From Sphingomonas glacialis (GTDB lineage: Bacteria > Pseudomonadota > Alphaproteobacteria > Sphingomonadales > Sphingomonadaceae), in the NCBI RefSeq assembly GCF_006439055.1, contig NZ_RCZC01000005.1, positions 62,001 to 126,000 on the forward strand: a DNA stretch of 64,000 nucleotides, written 5' to 3'. Both the position numbers and the translations under genes were made by a program. Shown here piece by piece: positions 54,891 to 63,960 of this stretch; position 1 is the first letter of the stretch; the number at the start of each line of letters is the position of its first letter. The notes under the pieces are model-generated. The model had not been told where the DNA came from. It saw nothing but the letters and a program-made list of their open reading frames with translations, and searched no databases.

Positions 54891-56372
54891 ATGACGACGA
54901 CCTCTACGACGACTTCGGTATCGGGCTCGTCGATCCTCTCATCGCTCGGCGCCGGCTCGGGGGTCGATACCGCCGCCCTGGTCAAGCAGCTGGTCGAGGC
55001 GCAATTTTCCGCCAAGAACGCTTCGCTCAGCGCGCAGGACACCGCGCTCAACGCGCAAATCTCCTCGGTCGCCAAGGTCCAGAGCGCGATCACCAGCTTC
55101 TCCTCGGCGCTGAGCTCGCTCGTCACCGGCGGGTCGCTGGCGACGCAGCCGACCAGCTCGGATTCGGGCGTGCTGACCGCCACCGCGCTGCCCGGCGCGA
55201 AACTGTCCGGCCTGTCGACCCAGGTCACGGTCAACAAGCTCGCCACGGCGCAGACCGCGACGGCGAGCTTTCCAAGCGGCGCGCCGACCTTCGACACGGG
55301 CACGCTGACGCTGACCTTCGGCACGGCGTCCGACGACACGGTCGCGTCGCTGACCAATCCCACCGACCCGATCTCGATTTCGATCGCGCAAGGCGCATCG
55401 CTCGCCGATGTCGCCAAGTCGATCAACGCCAGCGGCAAGGGCCTGACCGCGACCGTGGTGAGCGACGTCGACGGCGCGACCTATCTGGCGTTGAAGGGGC
55501 CGACCGGAAAGGCCCAAGCCTTCACGCTCAGCGGGACCGGCACCCTTGCGCAATTGAACGTGGGTGGCGCGAGCAATGCGGCCAAGATCAACACCGCCGC
55601 CGGCAATGCCAATCTGACCGTCGACGGGGTGACGGTCGACCGCGCGAGCAACACGATCAGCGACCTGGTCCCAGGCGTGAAACTGACGCTCACCGGCGTC
55701 TCGCCGGGGGCAGGCAGCGGCAGTGCCGTCAAGCCGGTCACACTCGGCAGCACGACGCCGACCGATGGGATCGGCCAGGCGGTAAGCAATTTCGTCACGA
55801 CCTACAATGAGGTGCTGGCCGAGCTCAAGACCGAGACCGACGCCACGAACGGCCCGCTCCGCAACGATTATAACGCGACCAATCTGATGCGCTCGCTGCG
55901 CGGACTGACGCTGACCACGCTGTCGAGCGACGCGGCGCCCGGCGACCCCGTCAATCTCGCCTCGATCGGCGTCAGCACCAACAAGGACGGCACGCTCAGC
56001 GTCGATTCGGCCAAGCTCAACACCGCCCTGCTCCAGACCCCTGCCGCGGTCGAGGCGCTGTTCGCCAATGGCACCGGCGCGAGCGGAGGCGGCCTCGCCG
56101 CTGCGCTGAGCGCAATCACTACCGCGGCGACCAACAACAAGGTGGTCATCAACGGCCAGACCGAGAGCACCGGGCTCGTCGGCAGCACGGCGCTCTACAC
56201 CGCCAAGCTCGCCAAGGTGACCGATGCCGAGGCGAAGGTGGCGACCGACACCGCCGCCTATCAGGAGCGGCTGACCAAGCAATATGCCGCGTCCGACGCG
56301 ATCGTCGCGGCTTATAAAGCGAGCGCGAGCTCGTTGCAGAGCCAGATCGACCAGTGGAACAAGAGCAGCTGA
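54891..56372 (+). CDS. fliD: flagellar filament cap protein FliD
   Basis: 493 residues. N-terminal GSGVDTAALVKQLVEAQFSA and the C-terminal helical domain (TAKLAKVTDAEAKVATDTAA; YQERLTKQYAASDAIVAAYK ending LQSQIDQWNKS) are characteristic; the middle is Ala/Thr/Gly/Ser-rich. Caps the filament and folds flagellin. Its stop shares a base with the fliS ATG. Starts 52 nt after flhB. Confidence 0.93.
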   Translation: MTTTSTTTSVSGSSILSSLGAGSGVDTAALVKQLVEAQFSAKNASLSAQDTALNAQISSVAKVQSAITSFSSALSSLVTGGSLATQPTSSDSGVLTATALPGAKLSGLSTQVTVNKLATAQTATASFPSGAPTFDTGTLTLTFGTASDDTVASLTNPTDPISISIAQGASLADVAKSINASGKGLTATVVSDVDGATYLALKGPTGKAQAFTLSGTGTLAQLNVGGASNAAKINTAAGNANLTVDGVTVDRASNTISDLVPGVKLTLTGVSPGAGSGSAVKPVTLGSTTPTDGIGQAVSNFVTTYNEVLAELKTETDATNGPLRNDYNATNLMRSLRGLTLTTLSSDAAPGDPVNLASIGVSTNKDGTLSVDSAKLNTALLQTPAAVEALFANGTGASGGGLAAALSAITTAATNNKVVINGQTESTGLVGSTALYTAKLAKVTDAEAKVATDTAAYQERLTKQYAASDAIVAAYKASASSLQSQIDQWNKSS

Positions 56373-56776
56373 TGAGCCTCGCTTACGCGACGGCCCTCTG
56401 CCGCAATCCCGAAGCGACCTACCGCCAGATCGAGCTTGCCGGGCAGACCGCCCAGGCCGATGGCCCGGCACTGGTGCAGCTGCTCTACGACGAAGCGATC
56501 CGCGCTTTGCGCGGCGCCGCCTGGGCGGCCGAGAACGGCAAATATGCGATGAAGAGCGACAAGGTGACGCGCGCCACCGCGATCCTGTTCGCGCTTGAGG
56601 CCGGGCTCGATTTCGCGGCGGGCGGGACGGTCGCCCCGGCGCTCGCCAAACTCTATGCCGGCACGCGCCATACCGTCGTCAACGCCGCGATCGGCCACGA
56701 CCCGCAGCCGTTCCGCGAAGTCGCCGATACGCTCGAGGAGATCGGCCAGGCCTGGCGCTCGGTCCGCGCGGCCTGA
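56372..56776 (+). CDS. fliS: flagellin export chaperone FliS
   Basis: 134 residues, helical. ATYRQIELAGQTAQADGPAL then VQLLYDEAIRALRGA near 35 is the FliS signature; the C-terminal helix is QPFREVADTLEEIGQAWRSV. It holds flagellin until secretion. The ATG at 56372 overlaps the fliD stop, so I use it rather than an in-frame ATG 18 nt upstream. Last gene of the flagellar run; converges with zntB. Confidence 0.88.
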   Translation: MSLAYATALCRNPEATYRQIELAGQTAQADGPALVQLLYDEAIRALRGAAWAAENGKYAMKSDKVTRATAILFALEAGLDFAAGGTVAPALAKLYAGTRHTVVNAAIGHDPQPFREVADTLEEIGQAWRSVRAA

Positions 56777-56806
56777 AGCGCACGCCGACCCGACAGGCCG
56801 CCGGTC

Positions 56807-57757
56807 TCAGCCGAACCAGCGCTTCGCCGAGAAATATCCGATGATGCCGAGCGTGATCGCGATGCAGATCCCGCCGATCACGTCGAACGCCCAGGGCTCC
56901 TTGGCGAACGGCAGCCCTTCGACGTTCATCCCGTACAGCCCGGTGAGGAAGGTCAGCGGCAGGAAGATCAGCGCGACGATCGAGATCAGCAGCGAGCGCG
57001 AATCGATCTGTTCGGCGCGCAGGTCGGTCAGCGCCTCGTGCATCAGTGCCGAGCGTTCGCGGATCGCCTCCAACTCCTCGGCCATCCGCGCAGCACGATC
57101 GGCGGCGGAGGCGAGGTGCAACCGATCGTCGTCCTGCAGCCAGTCGCACGGCAGCGAGGCGAGCTTTTCGAGCGCGGCGCGCTGTGGTGTCAGGAAGCGG
57201 CGATAGCCGATTGCGGCGACGCGCACCTTGGTGACGCCGCGGCGCAGTTCGAACACCTTGTCGCCGTCGAGATCGGCCTCGCAATCGTCGAGGCTGTCGC
57301 CGAGATCGGCGACCTCGGGATCGAGCTCCTCGGTGATCGCCACCGCGAACTCGGCGATCAGATCGCCGGGATCGCGGATCGTGCCGCCTTCGATCTGCTT
57401 GATGACGTCGTCGACCGCAGTGACCGAGCGCCGCGTCACCGAGATCACCCGCCCCGCCATCGCCCAGATGCGTAGCGACGCGAGCGGGTCCGAGGTCGTC
57501 ATCGCCTCGTTCGATCGGCCGCGCAGATTGAGGAACGCGCCGTCGCCGAGCGCCTCACAGCGCGGCCGCGACTCGCTCGTGGTCAGCGCGTCGACGACAT
57601 AGCCGGGGACCTTGGCGACATCGCTCAGCCACGCCTGCGCCTGCTCGTTATTGCTGGTGAGATGCACCCAGATGAGATCGCCCGGCGTCTCGAGCGCCTT
57701 GGCGATTTCGACGCGTTCGGCCTTGCCGTCGGCGACCCGGTACGCAAATCCACTCAT
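56807..57757 (-). CDS. zntB: CorA/ZntB-family divalent cation transporter
   Basis: 316-residue inner-membrane protein. Long cytosolic N-terminal domain, a helix of about residues 180-250, and two C-terminal membrane helices (LLISIVALIFLPLTFLTGLY with the GMN signature YGMNVEG, then VIGGICIAITLGIIGYFSA). The GMN is conserved. ZntB is a zinc (proton-coupled) CorA homologue; general Mg/Zn specificity is not decidable. ATG 57757 overlaps the upstream gene stop as ATGA. Confidence 0.85.
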   Translation of the reverse strand: MSGFAYRVADGKAERVEIAKALETPGDLIWVHLTSNNEQAQAWLSDVAKVPGYVVDALTTSESRPRCEALGDGAFLNLRGRSNEAMTTSDPLASLRIWAMAGRVISVTRRSVTAVDDVIKQIEGGTIRDPGDLIAEFAVAITEELDPEVADLGDSLDDCEADLDGDKVFELRRGVTKVRVAAIGYRRFLTPQRAALEKLASLPCDWLQDDDRLHLASAADRAARMAEELEAIRERSALMHEALTDLRAEQIDSRSLLISIVALIFLPLTFLTGLYGMNVEGLPFAKEPWAFDVIGGICIAITLGIIGYFSAKRWFG

Positions 57758-58521
57758 GCCCATTCCACCCAAATCGTCAGCCCCGCTTCGCGCGTAACGG
57801 GCGGCGTGTCGCAGAGGATCCGCACCGCATCGGCGCGCGCGCGGTCAAGGATCGCGGCGGGTACGTGCGCGGGGGCGTAGATCCGATCGGCAAGCGCAAG
57901 CGCGCGTGCCTCGCCGAGCGTCAGATCGTCGGGATCGGCCGAGCGCAGCCGCAGCGGGACGAGCCGGTCGATCGGTGCGGTGGGCGTCGCCAGCCACGTC
58001 TCGACCGCCTCGGGCGGTGCCGCGAGCGGATCGAGCGCGCCCCCTTGCGCGAAAGCGGCGCCCAGCGCACGGCGCCGCGTATCGAGCGCCGGGAACGCGA
58101 GCCGGATCGCCGCGCGCAAGGCGTAGAGCCGGTCGGCAAGCGGCCCGAGCGTCGCGGGGAGCAGCGCCTCGAGCCGCTGGCGCAGCGCCGCCGCAAGGCC
58201 CGCCGACGCGCCGCCAGTGCCGATCGCGATCAGCACCGGGCTGCGGTCGATGATCGCGGGCAGCGTGAAATCACAGCGATCGGGCCGGTCGACCGCGTTG
58301 ATCAGCACGCCGCGCGCCTGAAGGCGGGCAATCGCCGCCTGCGCCTCGGCCTCATCCTCGATCGCGACGATCGCGAGCGCGGCGCTAGCCTCCTCGCCGA
58401 CGATCACCGCACCCGCGCGTTCGAGCAGCCGGCGTTTCGCATCGGCCGGCTCGCCTTCGCCGAGCAGCATCACCGGCCGGCCCGCCAGCCGCACGAACAG
58501 CGGCAGGCTGTGCAGGCTCAC
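57754..58521 (-). CDS. siroheme synthase-like (precorrin-2 dehydrogenase/ferrochelatase) protein
   Basis: About 255 residues. The N-terminal NAD-binding segment LPLFVRLAGRPVMLLGEGEP, ADAKRRLLERAGA, VLINAVDRPDRCDFTLPAII and IAIGTGGASAGLAAALRQRL correspond to CysG/Met8, which oxidise precorrin-2 to sirohydrochlorin. The rest (after 150) extends further than a bare Met8 domain but has no SAM-methyltransferase signature. GTG 58521 is chosen since it overlaps the lysA stop (GTGA) and gives the usual start; a start at ATG 58548 is possible. Needed for siroheme-dependent sulfite/nitrite reductase. Confidence 0.8.
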   Translation of the reverse strand: MSLHSLPLFVRLAGRPVMLLGEGEPADAKRRLLERAGAVIVGEEASAALAIVAIEDEAEAQAAIARLQARGVLINAVDRPDRCDFTLPAIIDRSPVLIAIGTGGASAGLAAALRQRLEALLPATLGPLADRLYALRAAIRLAFPALDTRRRALGAAFAQGGALDPLAAPPEAVETWLATPTAPIDRLVPLRLRSADPDDLTLGEARALALADRIYAPAHVPAAILDRARADAVRILCDTPPVTREAGLTIWVEWA

Positions 58522-59795
58522 GCCGCGGACGCTTCGGGCTTCAGCCATTCGGGAACGCGCTCGGCGGCGAGCACCGTCTCGGGCAGGATGCGGTCGGCGA
58601 CGACGGCGAAGCGGTCGCCATCGACGAGCACCTCTGCCACCCAGGCGCGGCTGTTGTAGGTCGACGACATCGTCGCGCCATACGCGCCAGCGGTGCGGAA
58701 GATCGCGAGGTCGCCACGCTTCACCACGTCGATATCGCGTCCCATCGCGAAGGTGTCGCCGGTCTCGCACACCGGCCCGGCGATATTGGCGGTCATCCGC
58801 TCGCCGGTCGGGCGGACCGCGGCGAAATCGTGCCACGCGTCGTACATTGCGGGCCGCGCGAGATCGTTCATTGCGGCGTCGACGATGACATAGGGTGTCG
58901 GTACGCCCGGCTTGACCCAGATCACCTCGGTCAGCAGTACCCCGGCATTGCCGGCGATGAAGCGGCCGGGTTCGAACATCAGCCGGACGCCCCAATCCTT
59001 GGTCACGCGCGCGACCATCGCGCCATATTCCACGGGACTCGGGAAGGTCTCGCCCGCGCGATACGGAATGCCGAGCCCACCGCCGAGATCGACGCGCTCG
59101 ATCGGATGGCCGGCGGCGCGCAGTTCGGCGACCAGCGCGCCGATCCGCGCATAGGCCGCCTCGAGCGGGCCGAGCTCGCTCAACTGGCTGCCGATATGCA
59201 TCGCCACGCCGCGCATCGCGAGCCCGGGCAATGCCGCGAGCCGCGCGAAGATCGCGGGCGCCTGGTCGATCGGCACGCCGAACTTGTTCTCGCGCTTGCC
59301 GGTCGAGATCTTAGCATGCGTACCGGCATCGACGTCGGGATTGACGCGCAGCGTCGCATCGGCGCGCAGCCCCCGCGCGGCGGCGATCTGGGCGAGCACG
59401 ACGCCCTCTTCCTCGAGCTCGAGGTTGAACTGGCCGAGCCCGACGTCGAGCGCGGCGTTCAACTCGGCGTCGGTCTTTCCGACCCCTGAGAAGACGATAT
59501 CGGCGGCCGGGATCCCCGCCGCCAGCGCACGCGCGAGCTCGCCGCCCGAGACGACATCGGCGCCATAGCCGGCCTTCGCGAGCACGCGCAGCACGCCGAG
59601 ATTGGGGTTGGCCTTGATCGCATAAGCGAGGTGGACGTCGCCCGCCCCCGCCAGCCCTTCGCGGAAGGCGCGCGCGTTCTGCTCGAACATCGCGGACGAA
59701 TAGACATAGACCGGCGTGCCGACCGCTTCGGCAATCGCCGCGAGCGGCACGCCCTCACAGTGCAGCGCGCCGTCGACGAGCGAAAAATGATCCAT
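58518..59795 (-). CDS. lysA: diaminopimelate decarboxylase
   Basis: 425-residue PLP enzyme converting meso-diaminopimelate to L-lysine. PLP lysine lies in YAIKANPNLGVLRVLAKAG near 60; PLP phosphate-binding glycines in DLGGGLGIPY near 245; MFEPGRFIAGNAG near 290 and C-terminal GPVCETGDTFA with the substrate Cys near 350. The start is ATG 59795 (MDHFSLVDG); the open frame continues upstream but over the small lipoprotein gene. Gap of 14 nt from that gene. Confidence 0.95.
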   Translation of the reverse strand: MDHFSLVDGALHCEGVPLAAIAEAVGTPVYVYSSAMFEQNARAFREGLAGAGDVHLAYAIKANPNLGVLRVLAKAGYGADVVSGGELARALAAGIPAADIVFSGVGKTDAELNAALDVGLGQFNLELEEEGVVLAQIAAARGLRADATLRVNPDVDAGTHAKISTGKRENKFGVPIDQAPAIFARLAALPGLAMRGVAMHIGSQLSELGPLEAAYARIGALVAELRAAGHPIERVDLGGGLGIPYRAGETFPSPVEYGAMVARVTKDWGVRLMFEPGRFIAGNAGVLLTEVIWVKPGVPTPYVIVDAAMNDLARPAMYDAWHDFAAVRPTGERMTANIAGPVCETGDTFAMGRDIDVVKRGDLAIFRTAGAYGATMSSTYNSRAWVAEVLVDGDRFAVVADRILPETVLAAERVPEWLKPEASAA

Positions 59796-59809
59796 CGAAT
59801 GAAAGCCTG

Positions 59810-60055
59810 TCAGTTGGGAGGCGGAAGGCTGAACTCGTCGCTCCGGCGTTCCGCGGAATTGGTGAGCACCTCGTCGCTGCGCAGCGGCCGTTCCTGGTTG
59901 GTCGGTTTGAGCAGCTGCGCGGGGGTCGGCGTTTCTTTCGCGCCGTACGGCGCGACGGGGAGCGATCTCCCCTCGGCCGGTTTCAAGCTCGACGCCGCAC
60001 CGCATCCGGCGAGCAACAGCGCCACGCAGAACCCCAGAGCCAGACCGTGCTTCAT
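59810..60055 (-). CDS. small lipoprotein, lysA-linked
   Basis: 81 residues. Signal [19 protein letters not shown] with lipobox LLAGC at about 15-19, so a mature lipoprotein of about 63 residues rich in Pro, Ser and Glu, without a recognised domain. Its ATG overlaps the argH stop (ATGA). Small lipoproteins placed between argH and lysA recur in proteobacteria (LptM/YifL-like), a plausible counterpart involved in LptD maturation; the match here is by position and size only. Confidence 0.72.
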   Translation of the reverse strand: MKHGLALGFCVALLLAGCGAASSLKPAEGRSLPVAPYGAKETPTPAQLLKPTNQERPLRSDEVLTNSAERRSDEFSLPPPN

Positions 60056-61440
60056 GCCGTCTTCCTCCCACGCGCCGCCGCGATCGCCGCGCGGACCCGG
60101 ACCGGCGCGGTGCCGCCGAAACTCACGCGGCTGGCGACCGAGGCATCGACCGACAGCACGTCATAGACGCGCTCGTCGATCCGGCTGTCGATCGCCTGCA
60201 AAGCGGTCAGCGGCAGCGCATCGAGCTTGAGCCCGAGCGCCTCGGCGCGCGCGACCGCCTGGCCGGTGATGTGATGCGCCTCGCGGAACGGCACGCCGGC
60301 TTCGCGCACCAGCCAGTCGGCGAGATCGGTTGCGGTGGCAAAACCCGCCTCCGCCACTTCGCGCATCCGTGTGGTGCGGAAGGTCGCGCTCTCGACCATC
60401 CCGGTCATCGCCGCGATCGACAGGCCGAGCAGATCGTGCGCCTCGAACACCGGCGGCTTGTCGTCCTGCATGTCCTTCGAATAGGCGAGCGGCAGGCCCT
60501 TCATCGTCACCATCAGCGCCGTCATGCAGCCGAGGATGCGCCCCGCATGGCCGCGCACCAGCTCAGCGGCGTCGGGGTTGCGCTTCTGCGGCATGATCGA
60601 GCTGCCGGTCGACCATTGATCCGACAAAGCGACGAAGCCGAACGGCTGCGACGCCCAGAGCACGAATTCCTCGGCCAGCCGCGACAGGTGCAGCGAACAT
60701 TGCGTCGCGCAAGTCAGATATTCGATCGCGAAATCGCGGTCGGACACACCGTCGAGCGAGTTGCGCGTCGGGCCGTCGAAGCCGAGCGCCGCCGCGGTCA
60801 TCTCGCGGTCGATCGGGAAGCCCGTCCCCGCCAGCGCCGCCGAGCCGAGCGGCGACAGGTTCATCCGCTTGCGCGCATCGGCGAAGCGGCTGCGGTCGCG
60901 CGCGATCATCTCGTGATACGCCATCAGATGATGGCCGAGCGTCACCGGCTGCGCGCTCTGCAAATGCGTGAAGCCGGGCATCACGCTATCGGCATGCTCT
61001 TCGGCGCGTGTCAGCAGCGCGTCCTGGAAGGCGGCGAGCGCGGTCTCGACCTCGTCGATCGCATCGCGCACCCACAGCTTGAAATCGGTCGCGACCTGAT
61101 CGTTGCGCGAGCGCGCGGTGTGGAGCCGCCCGGCGACCGGGCCGATCGCCGCGGCGAGCCGCGACTCGCTCTGCATGTGAATATCTTCGAGCGCCATATC
61201 CTCGGCGACGCCGTGCGCCTCGTAATGCGCCGCGACCACGTCGAGACCCGCGGAAATCGCCGATGCATCGTCGGGCGCAACGATTCCGGTCGCGCCGAGC
61301 ATCGCGACATGCGCCTTCGACCCGGCGATATCCTGCCGCCAGAGCCGCTTGTCGAACGGGATCGAGGCATTTATCGACCGCATAACCGCGGCCGGACCCT
61401 CGGCGAAGCGCCCACCCCACATCGCATTGGACGTGCCCAT
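60052..61440 (-). CDS. argH: argininosuccinate lyase
   Basis: 462 residues, the expected length. [20 protein letters not shown] at the start, [19 protein letters not shown] near 107, [19 protein letters not shown] near 150 and the superfamily signature [12 protein letters not shown] near 275 (catalytic Ser in the mobile loop). Last step of arginine biosynthesis. The ATG at 61440 overlaps the divergent tlpA ATG by two bases. Confidence 0.95.
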   Translation of the reverse strand: MGTSNAMWGGRFAEGPAAVMRSINASIPFDKRLWRQDIAGSKAHVAMLGATGIVAPDDASAISAGLDVVAAHYEAHGVAEDMALEDIHMQSESRLAAAIGPVAGRLHTARSRNDQVATDFKLWVRDAIDEVETALAAFQDALLTRAEEHADSVMPGFTHLQSAQPVTLGHHLMAYHEMIARDRSRFADARKRMNLSPLGSAALAGTGFPIDREMTAAALGFDGPTRNSLDGVSDRDFAIEYLTCATQCSLHLSRLAEEFVLWASQPFGFVALSDQWSTGSSIMPQKRNPDAAELVRGHAGRILGCMTALMVTMKGLPLAYSKDMQDDKPPVFEAHDLLGLSIAAMTGMVESATFRTTRMREVAEAGFATATDLADWLVREAGVPFREAHHITGQAVARAEALGLKLDALPLTALQAIDSRIDERVYDVLSVDASVASRVSFGGTAPVRVRAAIAAARGRKTA

Positions 61441-61999
61441 GTTGTTTCGCTCGGTGATCGCTTCGGTCCTGCTGCTCGTGCTTGCCGGGTGCGATAAGCA
61501 AGTCTCGTCCAACGGGCAAGCGGAGGTCGCAGCGAACACCACCGCGCCCGCCGCCGCTACGCCCCCGGCCGAGGCCAGCAAGATCGATCGCAGCCACAAG
61601 GGCGAGGCCGCGCCGACGCTTTCGTTCGAGGACCCGACGGGGAAGAAGACCAGCCTCGCCGCGTTCAAGGGCAAGCCGCTGCTCGTCAACCTGTGGGCAA
61701 CGTGGTGCGGGCCGTGCGTCAAGGAGATGCCGACGCTCGACCAGGCCGCCGCGACGATCACCGTTCTGCCGATCAGCCAGGACAAGGACCGCCCGACTGT
61801 CGCCACCTTCTTCGCCAAAGAAAAGTTCACGCGGCTCCAGCCGTATCTCGACAAGGAATTGGGCTTCAGCCTCGCGTACAATGCCAGCCTGCCGATGAGC
61901 ATCCTGTTCGATTCGACCGGCCACGAGGTATGGCGCAGCACCGGCGGGATGGACTGGACCAGCGCCGCCGCGAAGGCCGCGCTCGCCGAGGCGAAGTAA
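61439..61999 (+). CDS. tlpA: TlpA-like thioredoxin-family lipoprotein
   Basis: 186 residues. N-terminal signal with lipobox ([13 protein letters not shown]), an Ala/Thr/Pro linker, and a thioredoxin fold with [17 protein letters not shown] holding the WCGPC redox motif near 90; [18 protein letters not shown] and [19 protein letters not shown] follow (cis-Pro loop). A periplasmic thiol-disulfide reductant. Start chosen at ATG 61439 directly preceding the signal; GTG 61454 would also keep most of it. Next gene is 1 nt downstream. Confidence 0.88.
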   Translation: MLFRSVIASVLLLVLAGCDKQVSSNGQAEVAANTTAPAAATPPAEASKIDRSHKGEAAPTLSFEDPTGKKTSLAAFKGKPLLVNLWATWCGPCVKEMPTLDQAAATITVLPISQDKDRPTVATFFAKEKFTRLQPYLDKELGFSLAYNASLPMSILFDSTGHEVWRSTGGMDWTSAAAKAALAEAK

Positions 62000-62000
62000 C

Positions 62001-62903
62001 ATGGCCGATCTCGCGATCCTCTACGAGCATCCCGCCTGGTTCACGCCCCTGTTCGCAGCGCTCGACCGGCGCGGCGTCGATTATGTCGCGGTGACGCCCG
62101 ACGGCGCGTTCGATCCCGCAGACACGACCCCGCCCGCGCGGCTGGTGTTCAACCGGATCGCGATGTCGAGCTTCCTGCGCGCGAGCGAACATCCGATCTT
62201 CTATGCGACCGCGTTGCTCGACCATTGGCGGCGCGGCGGCGCGACGATCGTCAACGGGCCCGAAGTGCTCGCGATCGACTCGTCGAAGGCGCGGCAATTG
62301 TCGCTGATCGCCTCGCTCGGCCTGGCGATCCCGGCGACGCGCGTCGTCCACCGTGGGGCGGACGTCGTCGCGGCGGCGCAGGCGATCGGCTTCCCGCTGG
62401 TCGTAAAGGCCAATATCGGTGGATCGGGCGCGGGGATCACGCGCTTCGATAATCTCGCCGAGCTGCGCTACGCGGTCGAGGCGGGTGAATTGCCGAGCAG
62501 CGTCGATGGCGTATTGCTGGTGCAGGATTACGTCCCCGCACGTGACGGCCGCGTCACGCGGATCGAGACGCTCGACCGCAAATTCCTCTACGCGCTCGAC
62601 ATTGCGGGGGGCGGCGCGTTCGATCTGTGCCCGGCCGACGCCTGCGTCGACGATGCCGCGCCTATCGCGATGGTCGCGACCGACCCCGGCCCCGCCTTGC
62701 GCGACGCCGCCGAACGGATCGCGCACGCGGTCGATCTCGACGTCGGCGGGATCGAGGTGATGATCGACGACCGCGACGGACTTCCACGCTTCTACGACAT
62801 CAACGCGCTGTCGAACTTCGTCGCCAAGCCGCACGACGTGCTCGGCTACGATCCGCACGACCAGCTGGTCGACTATCTGCTCGCCCGACTGGGGGCCCTG
62901 TGA
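62001..62903 (+). CDS. ATP-grasp (RimK/glutathione-synthase-like) ligase
   Basis: 300-residue ATP-grasp protein. [20 protein letters not shown] near 133 is the nucleotide loop, [10 protein letters not shown] near 172 the hinge, [20 protein letters not shown] near 250 and N-A-L-S-N the metal-binding part. Families of this layout ligate amino acids or peptides to acceptors; the substrate is unknown. It is sandwiched between tlpA and a flavin monooxygenase, with overlapping or touching ends, suggesting one operon. Confidence 0.75.
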   Translation: MADLAILYEHPAWFTPLFAALDRRGVDYVAVTPDGAFDPADTTPPARLVFNRIAMSSFLRASEHPIFYATALLDHWRRGGATIVNGPEVLAIDSSKARQLSLIASLGLAIPATRVVHRGADVVAAAQAIGFPLVVKANIGGSGAGITRFDNLAELRYAVEAGELPSSVDGVLLVQDYVPARDGRVTRIETLDRKFLYALDIAGGGAFDLCPADACVDDAAPIAMVATDPGPALRDAAERIAHAVDLDVGGIEVMIDDRDGLPRFYDINALSNFVAKPHDVLGYDPHDQLVDYLLARLGAL

Positions 62904-63922
62904 TGCGCTACGGTTTCTGGATGCCGGTGTTCGGCGGCTGGCTGCGCAATGTCGCCGACGAGCCCGAGGCGAGCTGGGCGTACGCCAAGCGCCTCACGCA
63001 GCGCGCCGAGCAGATCGGGTACGACCTGACGCTGATCGCCGAGCTCAACCTCAACGACATCAAGGGAATCGAGCAGCCCGCGCTCGACGCCTGGTCGACC
63101 GCCGCCGCGCTCGCCGCGGTTACCGAGACGATCGAGCTGATGGTCGCGGTGCGGCCGAACTTCCACCACCCTGCGCTGTTCGCCAAGGCGGCGGCGAACA
63201 TCGACCAGATTTCGGGCGGGCGGCTCGCACTCAACGTCGTCTCGTCCTGGTGGGCCGACGAAGCGAAGCAATACGGTCTGCAGTTCGACCAGCATGACGA
63301 TCGCTACGCGCGCACCGACGAGTGGCTGCAGGTGGTCGATGGACTGTGGACCCAGGAGCGCTTCGACTTCACGGGCCAGTTCTACCAGACCGAGCAGGCG
63401 ATCTGCGCGCCCAAGCCCGCGCACAAGCCGGTCATCTATGCCGGCGGCGAGAGCGAGAAGGCCAAGGCGATGATCGCCGCGCGCTGCGACGCCTATGTCA
63501 TGCACGGCGACCCGGTCGAGGCGATCGCGCCGAAGATCGCCGACATGGCGGCGCGGCGCGAAGCCGCCGGTGGCGCGCCGATGCAGTACGGCATGGCCGC
63601 CTATGCGATCGTCCGTGACAGCGAGGCCGAGGCGCGGCGCGAGCTCGCGCGGATCACCACCGTCACAGATCTGCCGGCGGGCTATGCCAATTTCGACCAG
63701 TGGCTATCGGGCACGCAGTTGGAGCGCGAACTCAAGCTGCAGGAATATGCGGTGTCGAACCGGGGGTTGCGGCCCAATCTGGTCGGCACGCCCGAGCAGC
63801 TCAAGGAGCGGATCGCCGAATATGAGGCGGCGGGGCTCGACCTGCTGCTGCTCCAGATGAGCCCGCAGGAAGAGGAAATGGAGCGCTTTGCAGCGCAGGT
63901 GATCGGGACCGTCGCGGACTAG
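62903..63922 (+). CDS. LLM-class flavin-dependent monooxygenase
   Basis: 339 residues of the luciferase-like TIM-barrel class. [17 protein letters not shown] start, FHHPALFAKAAANIDQISGG near 92 with NVVSSWW, and APKPAHKPVIYAGGESEKAK near 175 are characteristic of SsuD/SfnG-type (alkanesulfonate or dimethyl sulfone) enzymes using FMNH2. The ATG shares one base with the previous stop (TGATG). A reductase partner is not in the window. Specific substrate unproven. Confidence 0.8.
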   Translation: MRYGFWMPVFGGWLRNVADEPEASWAYAKRLTQRAEQIGYDLTLIAELNLNDIKGIEQPALDAWSTAAALAAVTETIELMVAVRPNFHHPALFAKAAANIDQISGGRLALNVVSSWWADEAKQYGLQFDQHDDRYARTDEWLQVVDGLWTQERFDFTGQFYQTEQAICAPKPAHKPVIYAGGESEKAKAMIAARCDAYVMHGDPVEAIAPKIADMAARREAAGGAPMQYGMAAYAIVRDSEAEARRELARITTVTDLPAGYANFDQWLSGTQLERELKLQEYAVSNRGLRPNLVGTPEQLKERIAEYEAAGLDLLLLQMSPQEEEMERFAAQVIGTVAD

Positions 63923-63941
63923 CGCTCGCCCCCCCACGTCA

Positions 63942-63960
63942 CCCCGGGCTCGTCCCGGGG
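63942..63960. terminator. GC hairpin after the LLM monooxygenase
   Basis: CCCCGGG, five-base loop, CCCGGGG, 20 nt beyond the stop. Flanked by GTCA and TCCA, as in a dispersed GTCACCCCGGG...CCCGGGGTCCA element. No T-tract; acts perhaps as terminator or as REP-like repeat. Confidence 0.5.

Noticed and set aside
57754..58995. Long frame (413 codons) containing the siroheme-type gene
   Set aside because: The first 150 codons are antisense-frame reading of lysA; the homologous part begins near 58521.
60052..61941. Longer argH frame (629 codons) extending over tlpA
   Set aside because: The extra 167 residues are an antisense reading of the tlpA gene; ArgH begins at 61440.
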